From Pseudomonadota bacterium (GTDB lineage Bacteria; Pseudomonadota; Gammaproteobacteria; Burkholderiales; JAKAFK01), in assembly GCA_021788645.1 (NCBI GenBank), contig JAJYKK010000001.1, positions 1 through 64,000 on the forward strand: a stretch of DNA of 64,000 nucleotides. Direction: 5' to 3'. Position 1 is the stretch's first letter, and each line of letters opens with the position of its first letter. Shown here in pieces: positions 1 through 9,955 of this stretch. Both the position numbers and the translations under genes were made by a program. The notes under the pieces are model-generated. The model searched no databases and was not told where the DNA came from. It was given only the letters and a program-made list of their open reading frames with translations.

Positions 1-471
1 CACTGAAGATCACCTCATCACCGAATCGAACGTGTAGTGCCACACGGAAATTTCTTAGAACGCAACCACGCGTTTTATAAAGAAGTTTTAAAACCGTCGT
101 TAAAGATCGGTTAGGCGCGGGGTCGAGCCGCCAAAAACTATCACGACCTCTACCCGCCACCTTCCGCCCCGTAGTCTCTTTCATGTCCTGGGGTGGCGGC
201 AACCACCATGATCGTTAGGCACAGTCGTTGATCGTGCCGCCCGCTCCCAGGCAATCCTGCGGCGGGGAGCGGATCCAACGGATTGCCCCGTGCCGGCGGG
301 TCGAAAATGCGCGGAGATCGGGCACAAAGCGGCGTCGGCCGTGGCCTGGGCCCAAACGGGCTTGCCCAAAATGTGCGGGCAGGCTAAAGTGACGCACTTG
401 GTCCCCCCGTCGCCTGGTCTGCCCCGTCTAAGACGTGCGTCGGGTGCCTGGTTTGCCGATGGAGAAGATGC
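1..471. other. Left-edge stretch without a confident gene
   Basis: The first ~110 bases are clearly richer in A and T than the rest. On the minus strand an open frame runs from an ATG at 184-182 off the left edge (about 61 codons), but the only Shine-Dalgarno-like AGGA sits one base from that ATG and I do not recognise the peptide. It may be the start of a gene that continues outside the window. Bases 185-471 hold nothing I can name apart from the GGAGAAG ribosome-binding site at 461-467 that serves exbB. Confidence 0.4.
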
Positions 472-1077
472 GTGTTTGATGTCATTAAAGCAGCCGGATG
501 GCCGATCTGGCCGATTCTCATTGCCTCGGTGTTCTCGCTCGCCATTATCGTGGAGCGCCTGTGGTCCCTGCGCTATGGCCTTGTGGCACCGCGTGACCTG
601 CTGCCACAGGTGGTGGCCGAGCTGAATAAGAAGGGGGCCAACGCCGAAATGGTGTCGCGTCTCGCGCAAGGTCCGCTGCTCGGGCGGATATTCGCCGCGG
701 GATTGCGCAACGTGAAGAGCTCGCGGGACGTCATGAAGGAAGCGATCGAGGAAGCCGGACGGGCGGGCGCTCATGAACTGGAACGCTTTCTCACGAGCCT
801 CGGAACGATCGCCGCCGTTGCCCCGTTGCTCGGGCTCCTGGGCACCGTCATCGGGATGGTTGAGCTCTTCGGTGCGCAAACGCCGGGAGACGCCAATCCG
901 GCCGTGATCGCGCACGGCATTTCGGTCGCGCTCTACAATACGGCTTTTGGGTTGATCGTCGCGATTCCCAGCATGATTTTCTATCGCTTCTTCCGGGGCA
1001 AGGTCGAGTCGCTGCTGATGGACATGGAGCAGCAGGCGATCAAACTGGTCGAACTCGTACACGGCGAGCGCAAGTAG
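472..1077 (+). CDS. exbB: ExbB/TolQ/MotA-family proton channel protein
   Basis: This inner-membrane protein forms, with ExbD, the proton-driven motor that energises TonB (or Tol-type) systems. The 201-residue product has the expected layout: one hydrophobic segment near residues 10-28, a long cytoplasmic stretch, then two membrane segments near 105-130 and 148-172. These carry the family's small-residue helices (APLLGLLGTVIGM and NTAFGLIVAIPSM). The start is a GTG with GGAGAAG five bases upstream. exbD follows after 12 bases, so the two are surely co-transcribed. The neighbours are lipid A genes; tonB lies about 53 kb away in this window. Membership of the family is certain. That it serves TonB rather than Tol is inferred from its pairing and its lack of tolA/tolB neighbours. 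Confidence 0.93.
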   Translation: MFDVIKAAGWPIWPILIASVFSLAIIVERLWSLRYGLVAPRDLLPQVVAELNKKGANAEMVSRLAQGPLLGRIFAAGLRNVKSSRDVMKEAIEEAGRAGAHELERFLTSLGTIAAVAPLLGLLGTVIGMVELFGAQTPGDANPAVIAHGISVALYNTAFGLIVAIPSMIFYRFFRGKVESLLMDMEQQAIKLVELVHGERK

Positions 1078-1089
1078 GGCCGCAAATCC

Positions 1090-1512
1090 ATGAATTTCCA
1101 GCGTGGAAGACGTCGCGACGAGCCTGAGATCAATCTCATCCCGATGATCGATGTCTTGCTCGTGATCCTGATTTTCCTGATGGTCACCACGACCTACTCC
1201 CGGTTCTCCCAGCTGCAGATCAACCTGCCGCAGGCTCAAGGCGAGAAGGCGATCGACAAACCGACGCAGATCAACGTCGCCATCGATCTTCAAGGACATT
1301 ATGTGATCAACAGCGTCCCTGTCGGTTTCCGTGGGGTCGACGCGCTGAGCGCCGACTTGCACCGTGCGGCCGGGCAGACGAAGGATCCGACGGTGGTCAT
1401 CAATGCCGATGCCAAAGTGCCGTACCAATCCGTGATCAATGTCATGGAGGCGTCGAGGCTCGCGGGTTATGTGCATGTCACCTTCGCGACCCAGGAAACC
1501 AAGGATCACTAG
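1090..1512 (+). CDS. exbD: ExbD/TolR-family biopolymer transport protein
   Basis: ExbD is the partner of ExbB and carries the membrane aspartate that takes part in proton flow. The 140-residue protein starts with a short basic cytoplasmic tail, then one membrane helix at about residues 16-36 containing Asp21 in the family motif LIPMID. A periplasmic domain of about 100 residues (NVAIDLQGHY, then VVINADAKVPYQSVINVMEAS) is typical of ExbD/TolR. The ATG lies 12 bases after exbB. Length and domain order are normal. Confidence 0.93.
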   Translation: MNFQRGRRRDEPEINLIPMIDVLLVILIFLMVTTTYSRFSQLQINLPQAQGEKAIDKPTQINVAIDLQGHYVINSVPVGFRGVDALSADLHRAAGQTKDPTVVINADAKVPYQSVINVMEASRLAGYVHVTFATQETKDH

Positions 1513-1609
1513 GTCGCTGCCCGGTGGCGCGGCGCTTGACGCGTTCGCGGGATAATCCGTGGCCCGCGCACCGAAGGCAGTGCCCTGGGGCGGGGCCCTG
1601 GCGGACCCG

Positions 1610-2725
1610 ATGGGTTCTTTCCTTCCTGCCCTGTGGTACCACGGCTTGCGGGATCGGCTTCATGGACGGACGGCGCGCCTCCGCGCGCGTTGGGGAAGGG
1701 TGCGCGCGCCGGCTGCCGGCGGGCGCGTGGTATGGGTTGCCGCGGGAGGCAGCCGGGAAAGCGTGGGGCTCGGCGTCGCGCTAGTCCGGGCGATTCGTTC
1801 GAGACGCCTCGATATACGCCTCGTGCTGACCTTCGAGAGGGAGTTCCCGGATCTCGTCGGCGGATTGGCCGATTCGCCCAAGACAGGGTGGGGCTATGGC
1901 GCATGTGATCATCCCCGTGCCGTCTCGCGCATGCTCGGGCGGCTGTCGCCTCTGGGCGTGATCTTCGTGCGGCTGTGCCCTCGCCCCCATCTGGCCCGCG
2001 CCGTCGGGCAAGTGCCGCATGTGCTCGTCATCGATGCGGACAGCCCCGAGGCGCCTTTGCGCGCCGAGCGCATCTATCCCTCAAGCGCACGTCAGGCGGC
2101 TTCGTGGCATGGCGGGATGCGGGCCCCGGCGGCGGATCTGGGCACCTTGCTCACCCATGCCCAGGTCGAGCCGAACTTCAAATCTTTGATCAACGGCGCG
2201 TCGTTCCGCCACCTCTGGTGGTTCCATGGCGACGACGGCAGCCGCATGGGCGCATTGCTTCAGGTGGCGCGCAGCCATTTTCCCGATGACGTGTTCTTTT
2301 TGAGCGGGCGGGCAACCGAGGATTTTGCGCCCCCCCTGTTGCCTTTGAGCCGCTGGGAGCGGGCAATGGTTCCAGGGGGCAGCGTGCTGGCCGTGGACGC
2401 GCGCCAATGGCTGCCTGCGCTTGCGGCCAGCGCCACGGGCGTTCATTTCGAGCCGCCGGAGCCGTCTCTGTTGTGGGCGGCGCTGGCGGGTGGCTGTGCC
2501 GTGAGCTGTGCGGATCCCGGATGCTTGCCGAAGCCCGCGCTTTCCGTGGCGGTCTCGTGGTTGGCGGGGCCGGACGAGCTGATGGGCGCCTGGTCCCGGT
2601 ACCGGGCCGATCCGATTCTCGTGCGCGGCCGGGGAGACGCGGCCCGGCGGGCCTTCTGGGAGGAGCGCAGGCTGGCCGGCGAGGTTAACGAGGAGCTCCT
2701 CGAAAGGATCTTCGCGTGGTCCTGA
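1610..2725 (+). CDS. Divergent KdtA/WaaA-like (GT30-type) glycosyltransferase
   Basis: The product resembles 3-deoxy-D-manno-octulosonate (Kdo) transferase but is clearly divergent. An N-terminal hydrophobic stretch is followed by VVWVAAGGSRESVG, which lines up with the KdtA segment around its catalytic glutamate (here Glu50), and then by LVLTFEREFP. The C-terminal donor-binding motif usual in KdtA (glycine pair, then HN..E) is not visible; the stretch HFEPPEPSLLWAALAGG stands where it should be. Position between exbD and lpxK, with kdsB two genes on, supports a role in Kdo/lipid A chemistry. I chose ATG 1610 because it places the membrane-anchor-like start correctly; a GTG at 1559 would add 17 residues. 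The enzyme may have altered specificity or be inactive. Confidence 0.6.
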   Translation: MGSFLPALWYHGLRDRLHGRTARLRARWGRVRAPAAGGRVVWVAAGGSRESVGLGVALVRAIRSRRLDIRLVLTFEREFPDLVGGLADSPKTGWGYGACDHPRAVSRMLGRLSPLGVIFVRLCPRPHLARAVGQVPHVLVIDADSPEAPLRAERIYPSSARQAASWHGGMRAPAADLGTLLTHAQVEPNFKSLINGASFRHLWWFHGDDGSRMGALLQVARSHFPDDVFFLSGRATEDFAPPLLPLSRWERAMVPGGSVLAVDARQWLPALAASATGVHFEPPEPSLLWAALAGGCAVSCADPGCLPKPALSVAVSWLAGPDELMGAWSRYRADPILVRGRGDAARRAFWEERRLAGEVNEELLERIFAWS

Positions 2726-2750
2726 TCCTACCGCGGCAGGCGACGGCGTC

Positions 2751-3761
2751 ATGAGCGCGGGAGGACGCGCAGGGGCTTGGCTTGCGGAGCAATGGTATGC
2801 GCGCAGGGCTTGGCTGGGGCTCCTCTTGCCCCTGGCCGGCGTTTTTCGTGTGCTCGCGGGCGTGCGTCGGGCCGGTTTTGCGATGGGCTGGTTCAAACGC
2901 GTGCGTTTGCCGGTTCCGGTCATCGTGGTAGGGAACATCACGGTCGGCGGCACCGGCAAAACGCCGTTGGTCTTGTGGCTCGTGGATGCTCTGCGGCGCG
3001 CGGGCCTGCGCCCAGGCATTGTCGCGCGTGGCTATGGCGGGGAGAATTCGCTGCAGGCGGTGGCCCCCGATGCGGATCCTGCGGCGGTAGGCGACGAACC
3101 CCTCCTGCTCGCCCGGCGCTCCGGCTGTCCCGTTTGGGTCGGCAAGGATCGCGCGGCCGCCGGCACCGCCTTGCTGGCGGCCCATCCGGAGTGCGATGTG
3201 CTGGTCGCCGACGATGGGCTGCAGCACTATCGGCTCGCCCGTGACTTCGAGATTGCGGTCCTCGACGGTGTGCGCGGATTTGGCAACCGGCTGCCCTTGC
3301 CGGCGGGCCCGCTGCGCGAGCCGGTGAGCCGCCTGAATCACTGCGATGCGGTGGTGGTGAACGGGGCTTGGGGCGCCGAAGGCCCCCCTCCTGCCGCGGC
3401 CTACCGGATGGCCGTGGTGGGCGACCGGCTGTGCAACGTGCGCGAGCCCGGCCGATGCGTCGAGGCGCGGGCCTTCGAGGGCAGGCGAGTGCGTGCGATT
3501 GCGGGGATCGGCAATCCCCAGCGGTTTTTCGATGAGTTGAGACGCCTTGGGATGAGGAATTTTGACCGGCAGGCGTTTCCCGACCATCATGCGTTCACGG
3601 CAGCCGATCTGGCCTACGATGGGTACGATGCGATCGTGATGACCGAGAAGGATGCGGTAAAATGTACGGCATTCGCGGCCGGGCACTGCTGGGCGCTGCA
3701 TGTTCGGGCCGAAGTGGATCCGGCTTTGGGTGCGCGGATCTTAACGGAACTCAAGCAATAG
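2751..3761 (+). CDS. lpxK: Tetraacyldisaccharide 4'-kinase
   Basis: LpxK phosphorylates the 4' position of the lipid A disaccharide precursor with ATP at the inner membrane. The 336-residue length is normal. The N-terminus has the usual hydrophobic helix ([17 protein letters not shown]), followed by [17 protein letters not shown], whose GGTGKTP is the family's Walker A loop. Further conserved segments are [29 protein letters not shown] and the late MTEKDAVKC. It lies 25 bases after the KdtA-like gene and 14 bases before the Trm112-like gene, so it belongs to the same run of envelope genes. Confidence 0.95.
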   Translation: MSAGGRAGAWLAEQWYARRAWLGLLLPLAGVFRVLAGVRRAGFAMGWFKRVRLPVPVIVVGNITVGGTGKTPLVLWLVDALRRAGLRPGIVARGYGGENSLQAVAPDADPAAVGDEPLLLARRSGCPVWVGKDRAAAGTALLAAHPECDVLVADDGLQHYRLARDFEIAVLDGVRGFGNRLPLPAGPLREPVSRLNHCDAVVVNGAWGAEGPPPAAAYRMAVVGDRLCNVREPGRCVEARAFEGRRVRAIAGIGNPQRFFDELRRLGMRNFDRQAFPDHHAFTAADLAYDGYDAIVMTEKDAVKCTAFAAGHCWALHVRAEVDPALGARILTELKQ

Positions 3762-3775
3762 GGATGGGATGCCTT

Positions 3776-3958
3776 ATGGATGCAAAGCTGCTCGAAATTC
3801 TCGTGTGCCCGGTGTGCAAGGGTCCCCTGGCCTATCGTCGGGCCGACCAGGAGCTGATCTGCAAGCCGTGCCGTCTCGGCTATCCGATCAAGGACGGGAT
3901 TCCTGTGATGCTGGAGGAAGAGGCGCGCCGGCTCCCGCCCGAAGAGGAGGTGGGCTAG
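3776..3958 (+). CDS. Trm112-family zinc-ribbon protein (YcaR-like)
   Basis: This 60-residue protein matches the small Trm112/YcaR family that sits between lpxK and kdsB in many proteobacteria. It opens with [18 protein letters not shown], a CPxC pair, and has a second pair in CKPC followed by [14 protein letters not shown], the family's signature ending. The four cysteines suggest one zinc site, although bacterial members often lose some of them. In eukaryotes Trm112 activates methyltransferases; the bacterial role is less clear. An alternative ATG four codons upstream (3764) is possible. The gap to kdsB is 26 bases. Confidence 0.88.
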   Translation: MDAKLLEILVCPVCKGPLAYRRADQELICKPCRLGYPIKDGIPVMLEEEARRLPPEEEVG

Positions 3959-3984
3959 GCGGTGATGACGCCGGGGGCCTGCGC

Positions 3985-4755
3985 ATGACCCGCTTCAAGA
4001 TCGTCATTCCCGCCCGCTACGCCTCGACGCGCCTGCCCGGCAAGCCGCTGGCCGATATCCATGGCCGGCCGATGATCGTGCGCGTGGCCGATCGGGCGGC
4101 GCATGCGGGCGCGGAAGGCGTGTGGGTGGCGACCGACTCGCCGGAGGTTTCGCGGGCCGTGGCTGCGCATGGCTACCGGGCGGTGATGACCGACGAGCGC
4201 CACCTGTCCGGCACCGATCGCATCGCGGAGGTCGCGACCCGGTTCGGCTGGGCGGACGAGGACATCGTGGTCAACGTGCAAGGCGACGAACCCTTTGTGC
4301 CCATCGAGGCGATCCGGCGGCTGGCCGCCGCGTTGCACGAGGATCCCGCCGCGGCGATCGCCACAGGGGCCCACCGCATTCGCGACCGGGCGACGCTGTT
4401 CGATCCCAACGTGGTGAAGGTGGTGCTCGACCAGGCGGGCCGTGCGCTCTATTTTTCACGCGCGCCCATTCCGTTTGCGCGCGACGACTTTCGCGACCCC
4501 TGCGCCAGCTTGCCTGAGGGACTGCCTGCCTTGCACCATATCGGGCTCTATGCCTACCGGGTGGGGTTCCTGAAGACCTACAGCGCGCTGGCGGCACCGG
4601 AACTGGAGCGCTTCGAGGCGCTGGAGCAGCTGCGTGCGCTTTGGGCAGGCTACCGGATCCGGGTGGTGGTGTTCGAAGCGGCGCCCCCGCGCGGCGTCGA
4701 TACGCCGGACGATTTGGCCGAGGCTCGTCGCCGCGTCGCGGCCGGCGAAACGTAA
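3985..4755 (+). CDS. kdsB: 3-deoxy-manno-octulosonate cytidylyltransferase
   Basis: KdsB couples CTP to Kdo to give CMP-Kdo, the donor used by Kdo transferases during LPS core assembly in the cytoplasm. The 256-residue product begins with the nucleotidyltransferase signature [12 protein letters not shown] and contains VNVQGDEP, where the aspartate binds the metal and nucleotide, and [12 protein letters not shown] near residues 185-195. Length is normal. It follows lpxK and the Trm112-like gene in the conventional order. A long imperfect inverted repeat begins at its stop codon, which may end the transcript. Confidence 0.95.
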   Translation: MTRFKIVIPARYASTRLPGKPLADIHGRPMIVRVADRAAHAGAEGVWVATDSPEVSRAVAAHGYRAVMTDERHLSGTDRIAEVATRFGWADEDIVVNVQGDEPFVPIEAIRRLAAALHEDPAAAIATGAHRIRDRATLFDPNVVKVVLDQAGRALYFSRAPIPFARDDFRDPCASLPEGLPALHHIGLYAYRVGFLKTYSALAAPELERFEALEQLRALWAGYRIRVVVFEAAPPRGVDTPDDLAEARRRVAAGET

Positions 4756-4818
4756 AGGGTGTTTTATACGACGATAAAAAAAATTAAATGTCCATGGGGA
4801 TGCAATTAAAATACCCTT
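4755..4818 (+). repeat. AT-rich long inverted repeat between kdsB and adk
   Basis: Arms at 4755-4766 (AAGGGTGTTTTA) and 4807-4818 (TAAAATACCCTT) pair over 12 positions, with one G-T pair that would be a wobble in RNA. They enclose about 40 AT-rich bases, including a run of eight A. The composition stands out from the GC-rich surroundings. It could shape the end of the kdsB transcript or be a regulatory site for adk. No T-run follows the second arm, so it is not a standard intrinsic terminator. Confidence 0.4.
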
Positions 4819-4826
4819 ACGCAGTT

Positions 4827-5528
<702 letters not shown>

Positions 5529-5555
5529 GATGCTTGTGCCCTGCCCGCGGCGTGG

Positions 5556-5583
5556 GTCGCAGGCGGGGCGCCTCGCCTGCGAC
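5556..5583 (+). terminator. Hairpin after adk
   Basis: A perfect 10-base-pair stem, GTCGCAGGCG (5556-5565) with CGCCTGCGAC (5574-5583), encloses an 8-base loop 28 bases after the adk stop. Only a weak T-rich stretch (GTTAATTTT) follows eight bases later, so termination may be partial. Confidence 0.45.
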
Positions 5584-5619
5584 GGAGCCTGTTAATTTTG
5601 GATAGTGTTGGGTTGCCTG

Positions 5620-5988
5620 ATGCCGATTCCTGATTTTAGCGATGCCGAGCTGTGGGTGATCAATTCCGCGCTCAAGGAGCGATACGGCCATGCGGTCGAG
5701 GTCCAGCTCGCCGACAGCGAGCTTAGGCTCTATCCCGAGGATCGGGAGCTCACCGTGTGTCCGACCGTCTATTGGAACGAGCGTGGCGCGGGGTTCGTCC
5801 TATGCAAGGTGGCCGAGTCGCGCTATCGCTGCTACTTCTTTTATTCCGTTAGGGAGCAGTTCGGCACGGGCCGGGACGATTACGACGACCTTGCCGAGTG
5901 CGTGACGACGCTCCTCCGGCTGCAAGCCGATCATGAGCAAAAGAGGGCGGGTGTGACGTCCGGCAAGACGGGCCGCGATCTGGGCTGA
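5620..5988 (+). CDS. Uncharacterised 122-residue protein
   Basis: I do not recognise this protein. It starts MPIPDFSDAELWVINSALKERYG, is soluble and moderately acidic, and has an aromatic middle part (VCPTVYWNERG, then YRCYFFYSVREQFG). It ends in a charged tail that looks disordered. I chose ATG 5620; a GTG at 5605 would add five residues, and neither has a strong ribosome-binding site. Codon use matches the neighbours. It lies between adk and the PPi-dependent phosphofructokinase on the same strand, but with gaps of 91 and 251 bases it may be transcribed alone. Confidence 0.7.
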   Translation: MPIPDFSDAELWVINSALKERYGHAVEVQLADSELRLYPEDRELTVCPTVYWNERGAGFVLCKVAESRYRCYFFYSVREQFGTGRDDYDDLAECVTTLLRLQADHEQKRAGVTSGKTGRDLG

Positions 5989-6239
5989 ATGAGGAGTCGG
6001 GGGGACCGGGACCCGGTAGGGCGCTACGCCGGGGTGGCGTAGGCGTCAAAGGCGGGTTTGCTTGTTGGCGGCCGTGTGCCGCCGATTTTACATGCGCCGT
6101 CAGCGGGCGGCTGGCGCCAGTCAGACCCCATTGGTGACATGGTTTTGGCGCCGATGCACGAGTGAATTTTGGCGATCCGGCGGGCGTGGACGGCCGGGTG
6201 GTCCGTGAGATTTCAATTAATCGAGAGGGAGTCGGGGGT

Positions 6240-7502
6240 ATGGCGAAGAAGAACGCCTTTTATGCCCAGTCGGGCGGCGTCACGGCGGTCATCAATGCGT
6301 CCGCATGCGGCGTGATTGAGACCGCGCGCGCGCACAAGGATGTGATCGGTAAGGTCTACGCCGGCCGCAACGGCATCATCGGCGCGCTGACGGAGGATCT
6401 GATCGACACCAGCAAGGAATCGGAAAAAGCGATTGCGGCACTGCGGTACACGCCGTCGGGCGCCTTCGGCTCTTGCCGCTATAAGCTCAAGGGCCTGGAG
6501 GAGAACAAGGCGCAGTATGAGCGGCTGATGGAGGTCTTCAAGGCGCACAATATCGGCTATTTCTTCTACAACGGCGGCGGCGACTCCGCCGACACCTGCC
6601 TCAAGGTCTCGCAGCTGGCGGAGAAGATGGGCTATCCCATCCAGGCGATCCACGTGCCCAAGACCGTCGACAACGACTTGCCGATCACCGATTGTTGCCC
6701 CGGTTTCGGGTCGGTGGCGAAGTACATCGCGGTGTCCACGCGCGAGGCGAGCTTCGATGTCGCGTCCATGGCAAAGACGTCCACCAAGGTGTTCGTGCTT
6801 GAGGTCATGGGGCGCCATGCCGGCTGGATCGCGGCCGCCGGCGCTCTGGCGGCGGACAAGGATCACGAGATCCCCATTGTCATCCTGTTCCCCGAGGTCA
6901 CCTTCGACCAGGACAAATTCCTCGCCAAGGTGAAGGAGAAGGTCGAGCAGTTCGGCTACTGCACGGTGGTGGTGTCGGAAGGGACCAAGTGGCCGGATGG
7001 GCGCTTCCTCGCCGAATCGGGCACCCGCGACGCCTTCGGCCATGCCCAGTTGGGCGGCGCCGCGCCCGTGGTGGCGAATCTGGTGAAGGAAAAGCTCGGC
7101 TACAAGTACCACTGGGGGGTGGCGGACTACCTGCAGCGCGCCGCACGGCATATCGCTTCCAAGACGGACGTCAAGCAAGCCTATGCGCTGGGCAAGGCGG
7201 CCGTTGAGCTGGCACTGAAGGGCTACAACTCGGTCATGCCCACGATCGTGCGCGCCTCGGAGACGCCCTACAAGTGGAAGGTCGGCATGGCGGAGCTCAA
7301 GGATGTCGCCAACAAGGAAAAATTCATGCCGATGAACTTCATTTCCAAAGACGGCTTCGGCATTACCCAGAAGTGCCGGAACTATCTGCAGCCCTTGATC
7401 CAGGGCGAGGACTATCCGCCCTACAACGAGGGCCTGCCCGATTACGTGACCCTCAAGAACGCACCGGTGGCGAAGAAATTGAAAGGAGAGTTCAAAATCT
7501 AA
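6240..7502 (+). CDS. pfp: Pyrophosphate-dependent 6-phosphofructokinase
   Basis: The enzyme interconverts fructose 6-phosphate and fructose 1,6-bisphosphate with PPi in place of ATP, so it is reversible. The 420-residue product begins AFYAQSGGVTAVINAS, the PFK phosphate-binding start, and contains NGGGDSADT and VPKTVDNDLP near residues 139-147. In this family the lysine of PKT(V/I)DND marks PPi users, whereas ATP enzymes have glycine there. EVMGRHAGWIAAAG is also diagnostic. The ATG at 6240 is preceded by GAGAGGGAG. In an autotroph it could run in the gluconeogenic or Calvin-cycle direction and yield PPi for the downstream proton pump. Specificity for PPi is inferred from the motif. Confidence 0.93.
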   Translation: MAKKNAFYAQSGGVTAVINASACGVIETARAHKDVIGKVYAGRNGIIGALTEDLIDTSKESEKAIAALRYTPSGAFGSCRYKLKGLEENKAQYERLMEVFKAHNIGYFFYNGGGDSADTCLKVSQLAEKMGYPIQAIHVPKTVDNDLPITDCCPGFGSVAKYIAVSTREASFDVASMAKTSTKVFVLEVMGRHAGWIAAAGALAADKDHEIPIVILFPEVTFDQDKFLAKVKEKVEQFGYCTVVVSEGTKWPDGRFLAESGTRDAFGHAQLGGAAPVVANLVKEKLGYKYHWGVADYLQRAARHIASKTDVKQAYALGKAAVELALKGYNSVMPTIVRASETPYKWKVGMAELKDVANKEKFMPMNFISKDGFGITQKCRNYLQPLIQGEDYPPYNEGLPDYVTLKNAPVAKKLKGEFKI

Positions 7503-7577
7503 ATGGAAGGCGTTTCGTCCGGCGACTGCGCGCCGGAAGCCGGCTGGGTGCGAAGTCAATGAACGGGGGTATCGGAG

Positions 7578-7799
7578 ATGACTCTTGGCAGAGCGCGCGA
7601 ACTGCTGGCGGTTCAGGCCGGTTTCGGCGGGTTCTACAACGGCAACTCGGCCAAGCTCATCCTATCGGAGGTCCAGAAGGAGCATGGGCAGGCAGCGGTG
7701 GATGGTCTCATCCGCGAGCTTGACCTGACACGGATCTTCGGGTTTGAGCCGGGCACGGTGTTTACGGGCGGCTTGGCGATGAAGCCCAAGGACTACTGA
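7578..7799 (+). CDS. Small 73-residue protein between pfp and hppA
   Basis: I do not recognise a named family. The protein starts MTLGRARELLAVQAGFGGFYNGNSAK, continues with a helical stretch (EVQKEHGQAAVDGLIRELDL), and ends in GFEPGTVFTGGLAMKPKDY. It has no membrane segment and no cysteine. The ATG has a GGAGATG-type site just upstream, and the codon use fits a real gene. It sits 75 bases after pfp and 99 before the proton-pumping pyrophosphatase, on the same strand, which suggests a link with pyrophosphate metabolism. That link rests on position only. Confidence 0.7.
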   Translation: MTLGRARELLAVQAGFGGFYNGNSAKLILSEVQKEHGQAAVDGLIRELDLTRIFGFEPGTVFTGGLAMKPKDY

Positions 7800-7898
7800 G
7801 CTTTCCATCGGTAGACTGAGAATAACAAAGCAAGCAAAGCAGAGCCCCCAAGCGACAATAAGTGGGTTTCACAGGCGTTTAAACCAAAGGAGGATTCC

Positions 7899-9920
7899 AT
7901 GTCGGAAGGTTTGATATTTGCACTGGGGTGCGCGGTGCTGGCTATTCTTTACGGGCTTTTCTCGTTTTCCTGGGTGGTGGCCAAGCCCACGGGCAACGAG
8001 CGCATGCGCGAGATCGCGGCGGCGGTGCAGGAAGGGGCTCAGGCCTATCTGAATCGCCAATACCGGACCATCGGCATGGTCGGCATCGTGCTCTTCGTGC
8101 TGATGTACTACTTCCTTGGCGACCTGACCGCCTTCGGCTTCGCCATTGGGGCGGTATGCTCGGCGGCGGCCGGCTATGTCGGCATGAACGTCTCGGTCCG
8201 GGCCAACGTCCGCACGGCCGAAGCGGCGCGCGGGGGGCTCAACGCGGCGCTGCAAGTCGCCTTCCGCAGCGGCGCCATTACCGGTTTTCTGGTTGTCGGC
8301 CTTGGGCTCCTCGGTGTGGCGGGCTACTATGCCATCCTCGCCCATCTCGCGCCTGCTGGGCAGGCGGTCGATCTGAAGCCGCTCGTCGGGGTGGGCTTCG
8401 GCGGCTCGCTCATTTCCATCTTCGCGCGGCTGGGCGGTGGCATCTTCACCAAGGGCGCCGATGTCGGCGCGGACCTGGTCGGTAAGGTCGAGGCCGGGAT
8501 TCCCGAGGATGACCCCCGCAATCCGGCGGTGATCGCGGACAACGTGGGCGACAACGTGGGCGACTGCGCGGGTATGGCGGCCGACCTGTTCGAAACCTAT
8601 GCGGTGACCGTGGTCGCGACCATGCTTCTGGGCGGTCTCGTGTTGCCCCAGTTCGGCAACGCCGTGCTCTATCCGCTGGTACTCGGCGGGGTGTCGATCA
8701 TTGCATCGGTCATCGGCACTTTCTTCGTCAAGGCTCGCGAGGGCGGGCGGATCATGAATGCCCTGTACCGTGGCCTCATCGTGTCCGCGGTGCTGGCGGC
8801 GGTCGCCTTCTACTTCGTGACCAAGATGTTCATGAGCGGCAATGGCACCTATCCGGTCATGAATCTGTACTATGCGTCGCTGATCGGCATTGCGCTGACT
8901 GCCGCCATGGTGGTGATCACCGAGTACTACACGGCGACTGAATATGCGCCGGTTCAGCATATCGCCCAGGCGTCCACGACGGGCCATGGCACCAACGTCA
9001 TCGCGGGTCTTGGCGTTTCCATGAAATCCACCGCGTTGCCGGTGCTGGCGGTGTGCCTGAGCATCTGGGGGGCTTACCAGTTGGCGGACCTTTATGGGAT
9101 CGCCATCGCAGCCACCGCCATGCTGTCCATGACGGGCATGATCGTGGCGCTCGACGCCTACGGGCCGGTCACCGACAACGCAGGGGGAATCGCGGAGATG
9201 GCGGAGCTGCCGGAGAGCGTGCGCAACGTCACCGATCCCCTGGATGCGGTGGGCAACACGACCAAGGCGGTGACCAAGGGTTACGCGATCGGCTCGGCCG
9301 GTCTGGCAGCCCTGGTGCTGTTTGCGGACTATACCCATGAGCTGCAGCTGCACCTGGGGACGACCACGACCTTCGACCTTTCCAATCATCTCGTGATCAT
9401 CGGGCTTCTGATCGGCGGCTTGGTGCCCTACTTCTTCGGCGCCATGGCGATGGAGGCGGTCGGCCGCGCGGCGGGTTCGGTGGTGGTCGAAGTGCGGCGC
9501 CAGTTCAAGGAAATTCCGGGGATCATGGAGGGGAAGGCCAAGCCTGACTACTCCAAGGCCGTCGACATGCTCACGAAGGCGGCCATTCGCGAGATGATGA
9601 TCCCCTCGCTCTTTCCCGTCCTGGTACCGATTCTCGTCGGCAAGATCCTCGGGCCGCAGGCGCTGGGCGGCGTGCTGATGGGCACCATCGTGACCGGCAT
9701 CTTCGTCGCGATTTCCATGACCACCGGTGGCGGCGCGTGGGATAACGCGAAGAAGTATATTGAAGACAACCACTTTGGCGGCAAGGGGAGCGATGCCCAC
9801 AAGGCAGCGGTCACCGGCGACACCGTCGGCGATCCTTACAAGGATACCGCGGGTCCTGCCATCAACCCGCTGATCAAGATCATCAACATCGTGGCGCTCT
9901 TGATCGTCGTGCTGTTGTAA
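7899..9920 (+). CDS. hppA: K+-independent proton-translocating pyrophosphatase
   Basis: This membrane enzyme hydrolyses PPi and pumps protons. The 673-residue protein has about 16 hydrophobic segments and the family's catalytic core: [18 protein letters not shown], then [21 protein letters not shown] with its aspartates, and the C-terminal [15 protein letters not shown]. The segment GNTTKA carries lysine at residue 456, where K+-dependent enzymes have alanine, so it should not need potassium. A strong AAAGGAGG site precedes the ATG. It follows pfp and the 73-residue gene and precedes ppa. It may run as a PPi synthase if the proton gradient is high, which is known for the family but not shown here. 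Confidence 0.96.
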   Translation: MSEGLIFALGCAVLAILYGLFSFSWVVAKPTGNERMREIAAAVQEGAQAYLNRQYRTIGMVGIVLFVLMYYFLGDLTAFGFAIGAVCSAAAGYVGMNVSVRANVRTAEAARGGLNAALQVAFRSGAITGFLVVGLGLLGVAGYYAILAHLAPAGQAVDLKPLVGVGFGGSLISIFARLGGGIFTKGADVGADLVGKVEAGIPEDDPRNPAVIADNVGDNVGDCAGMAADLFETYAVTVVATMLLGGLVLPQFGNAVLYPLVLGGVSIIASVIGTFFVKAREGGRIMNALYRGLIVSAVLAAVAFYFVTKMFMSGNGTYPVMNLYYASLIGIALTAAMVVITEYYTATEYAPVQHIAQASTTGHGTNVIAGLGVSMKSTALPVLAVCLSIWGAYQLADLYGIAIAATAMLSMTGMIVALDAYGPVTDNAGGIAEMAELPESVRNVTDPLDAVGNTTKAVTKGYAIGSAGLAALVLFADYTHELQLHLGTTTTFDLSNHLVIIGLLIGGLVPYFFGAMAMEAVGRAAGSVVVEVRRQFKEIPGIMEGKAKPDYSKAVDMLTKAAIREMMIPSLFPVLVPILVGKILGPQALGGVLMGTIVTGIFVAISMTTGGGAWDNAKKYIEDNHFGGKGSDAHKAAVTGDTVGDPYKDTAGPAINPLIKIINIVALLIVVLL

Positions 9921-9955
9921 TCGCCCGCAGCATCGGAGGCCCCGGCCTCCTGGCG

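Noticed and set aside
181-1509. Long minus-strand open frame opposite exbB and exbD
   Set aside because: It is the reverse shadow of exbB/exbD, with a composition full of Arg, His and Asp and no family resemblance; the plus-strand genes are certain.
7800-7898. Fluoride riboswitch before the pyrophosphatase gene
   Set aside because: Such riboswitches often precede pyrophosphatase genes, but the conserved GG.GATGG...CC pattern is not present upstream of hppA or ppa.
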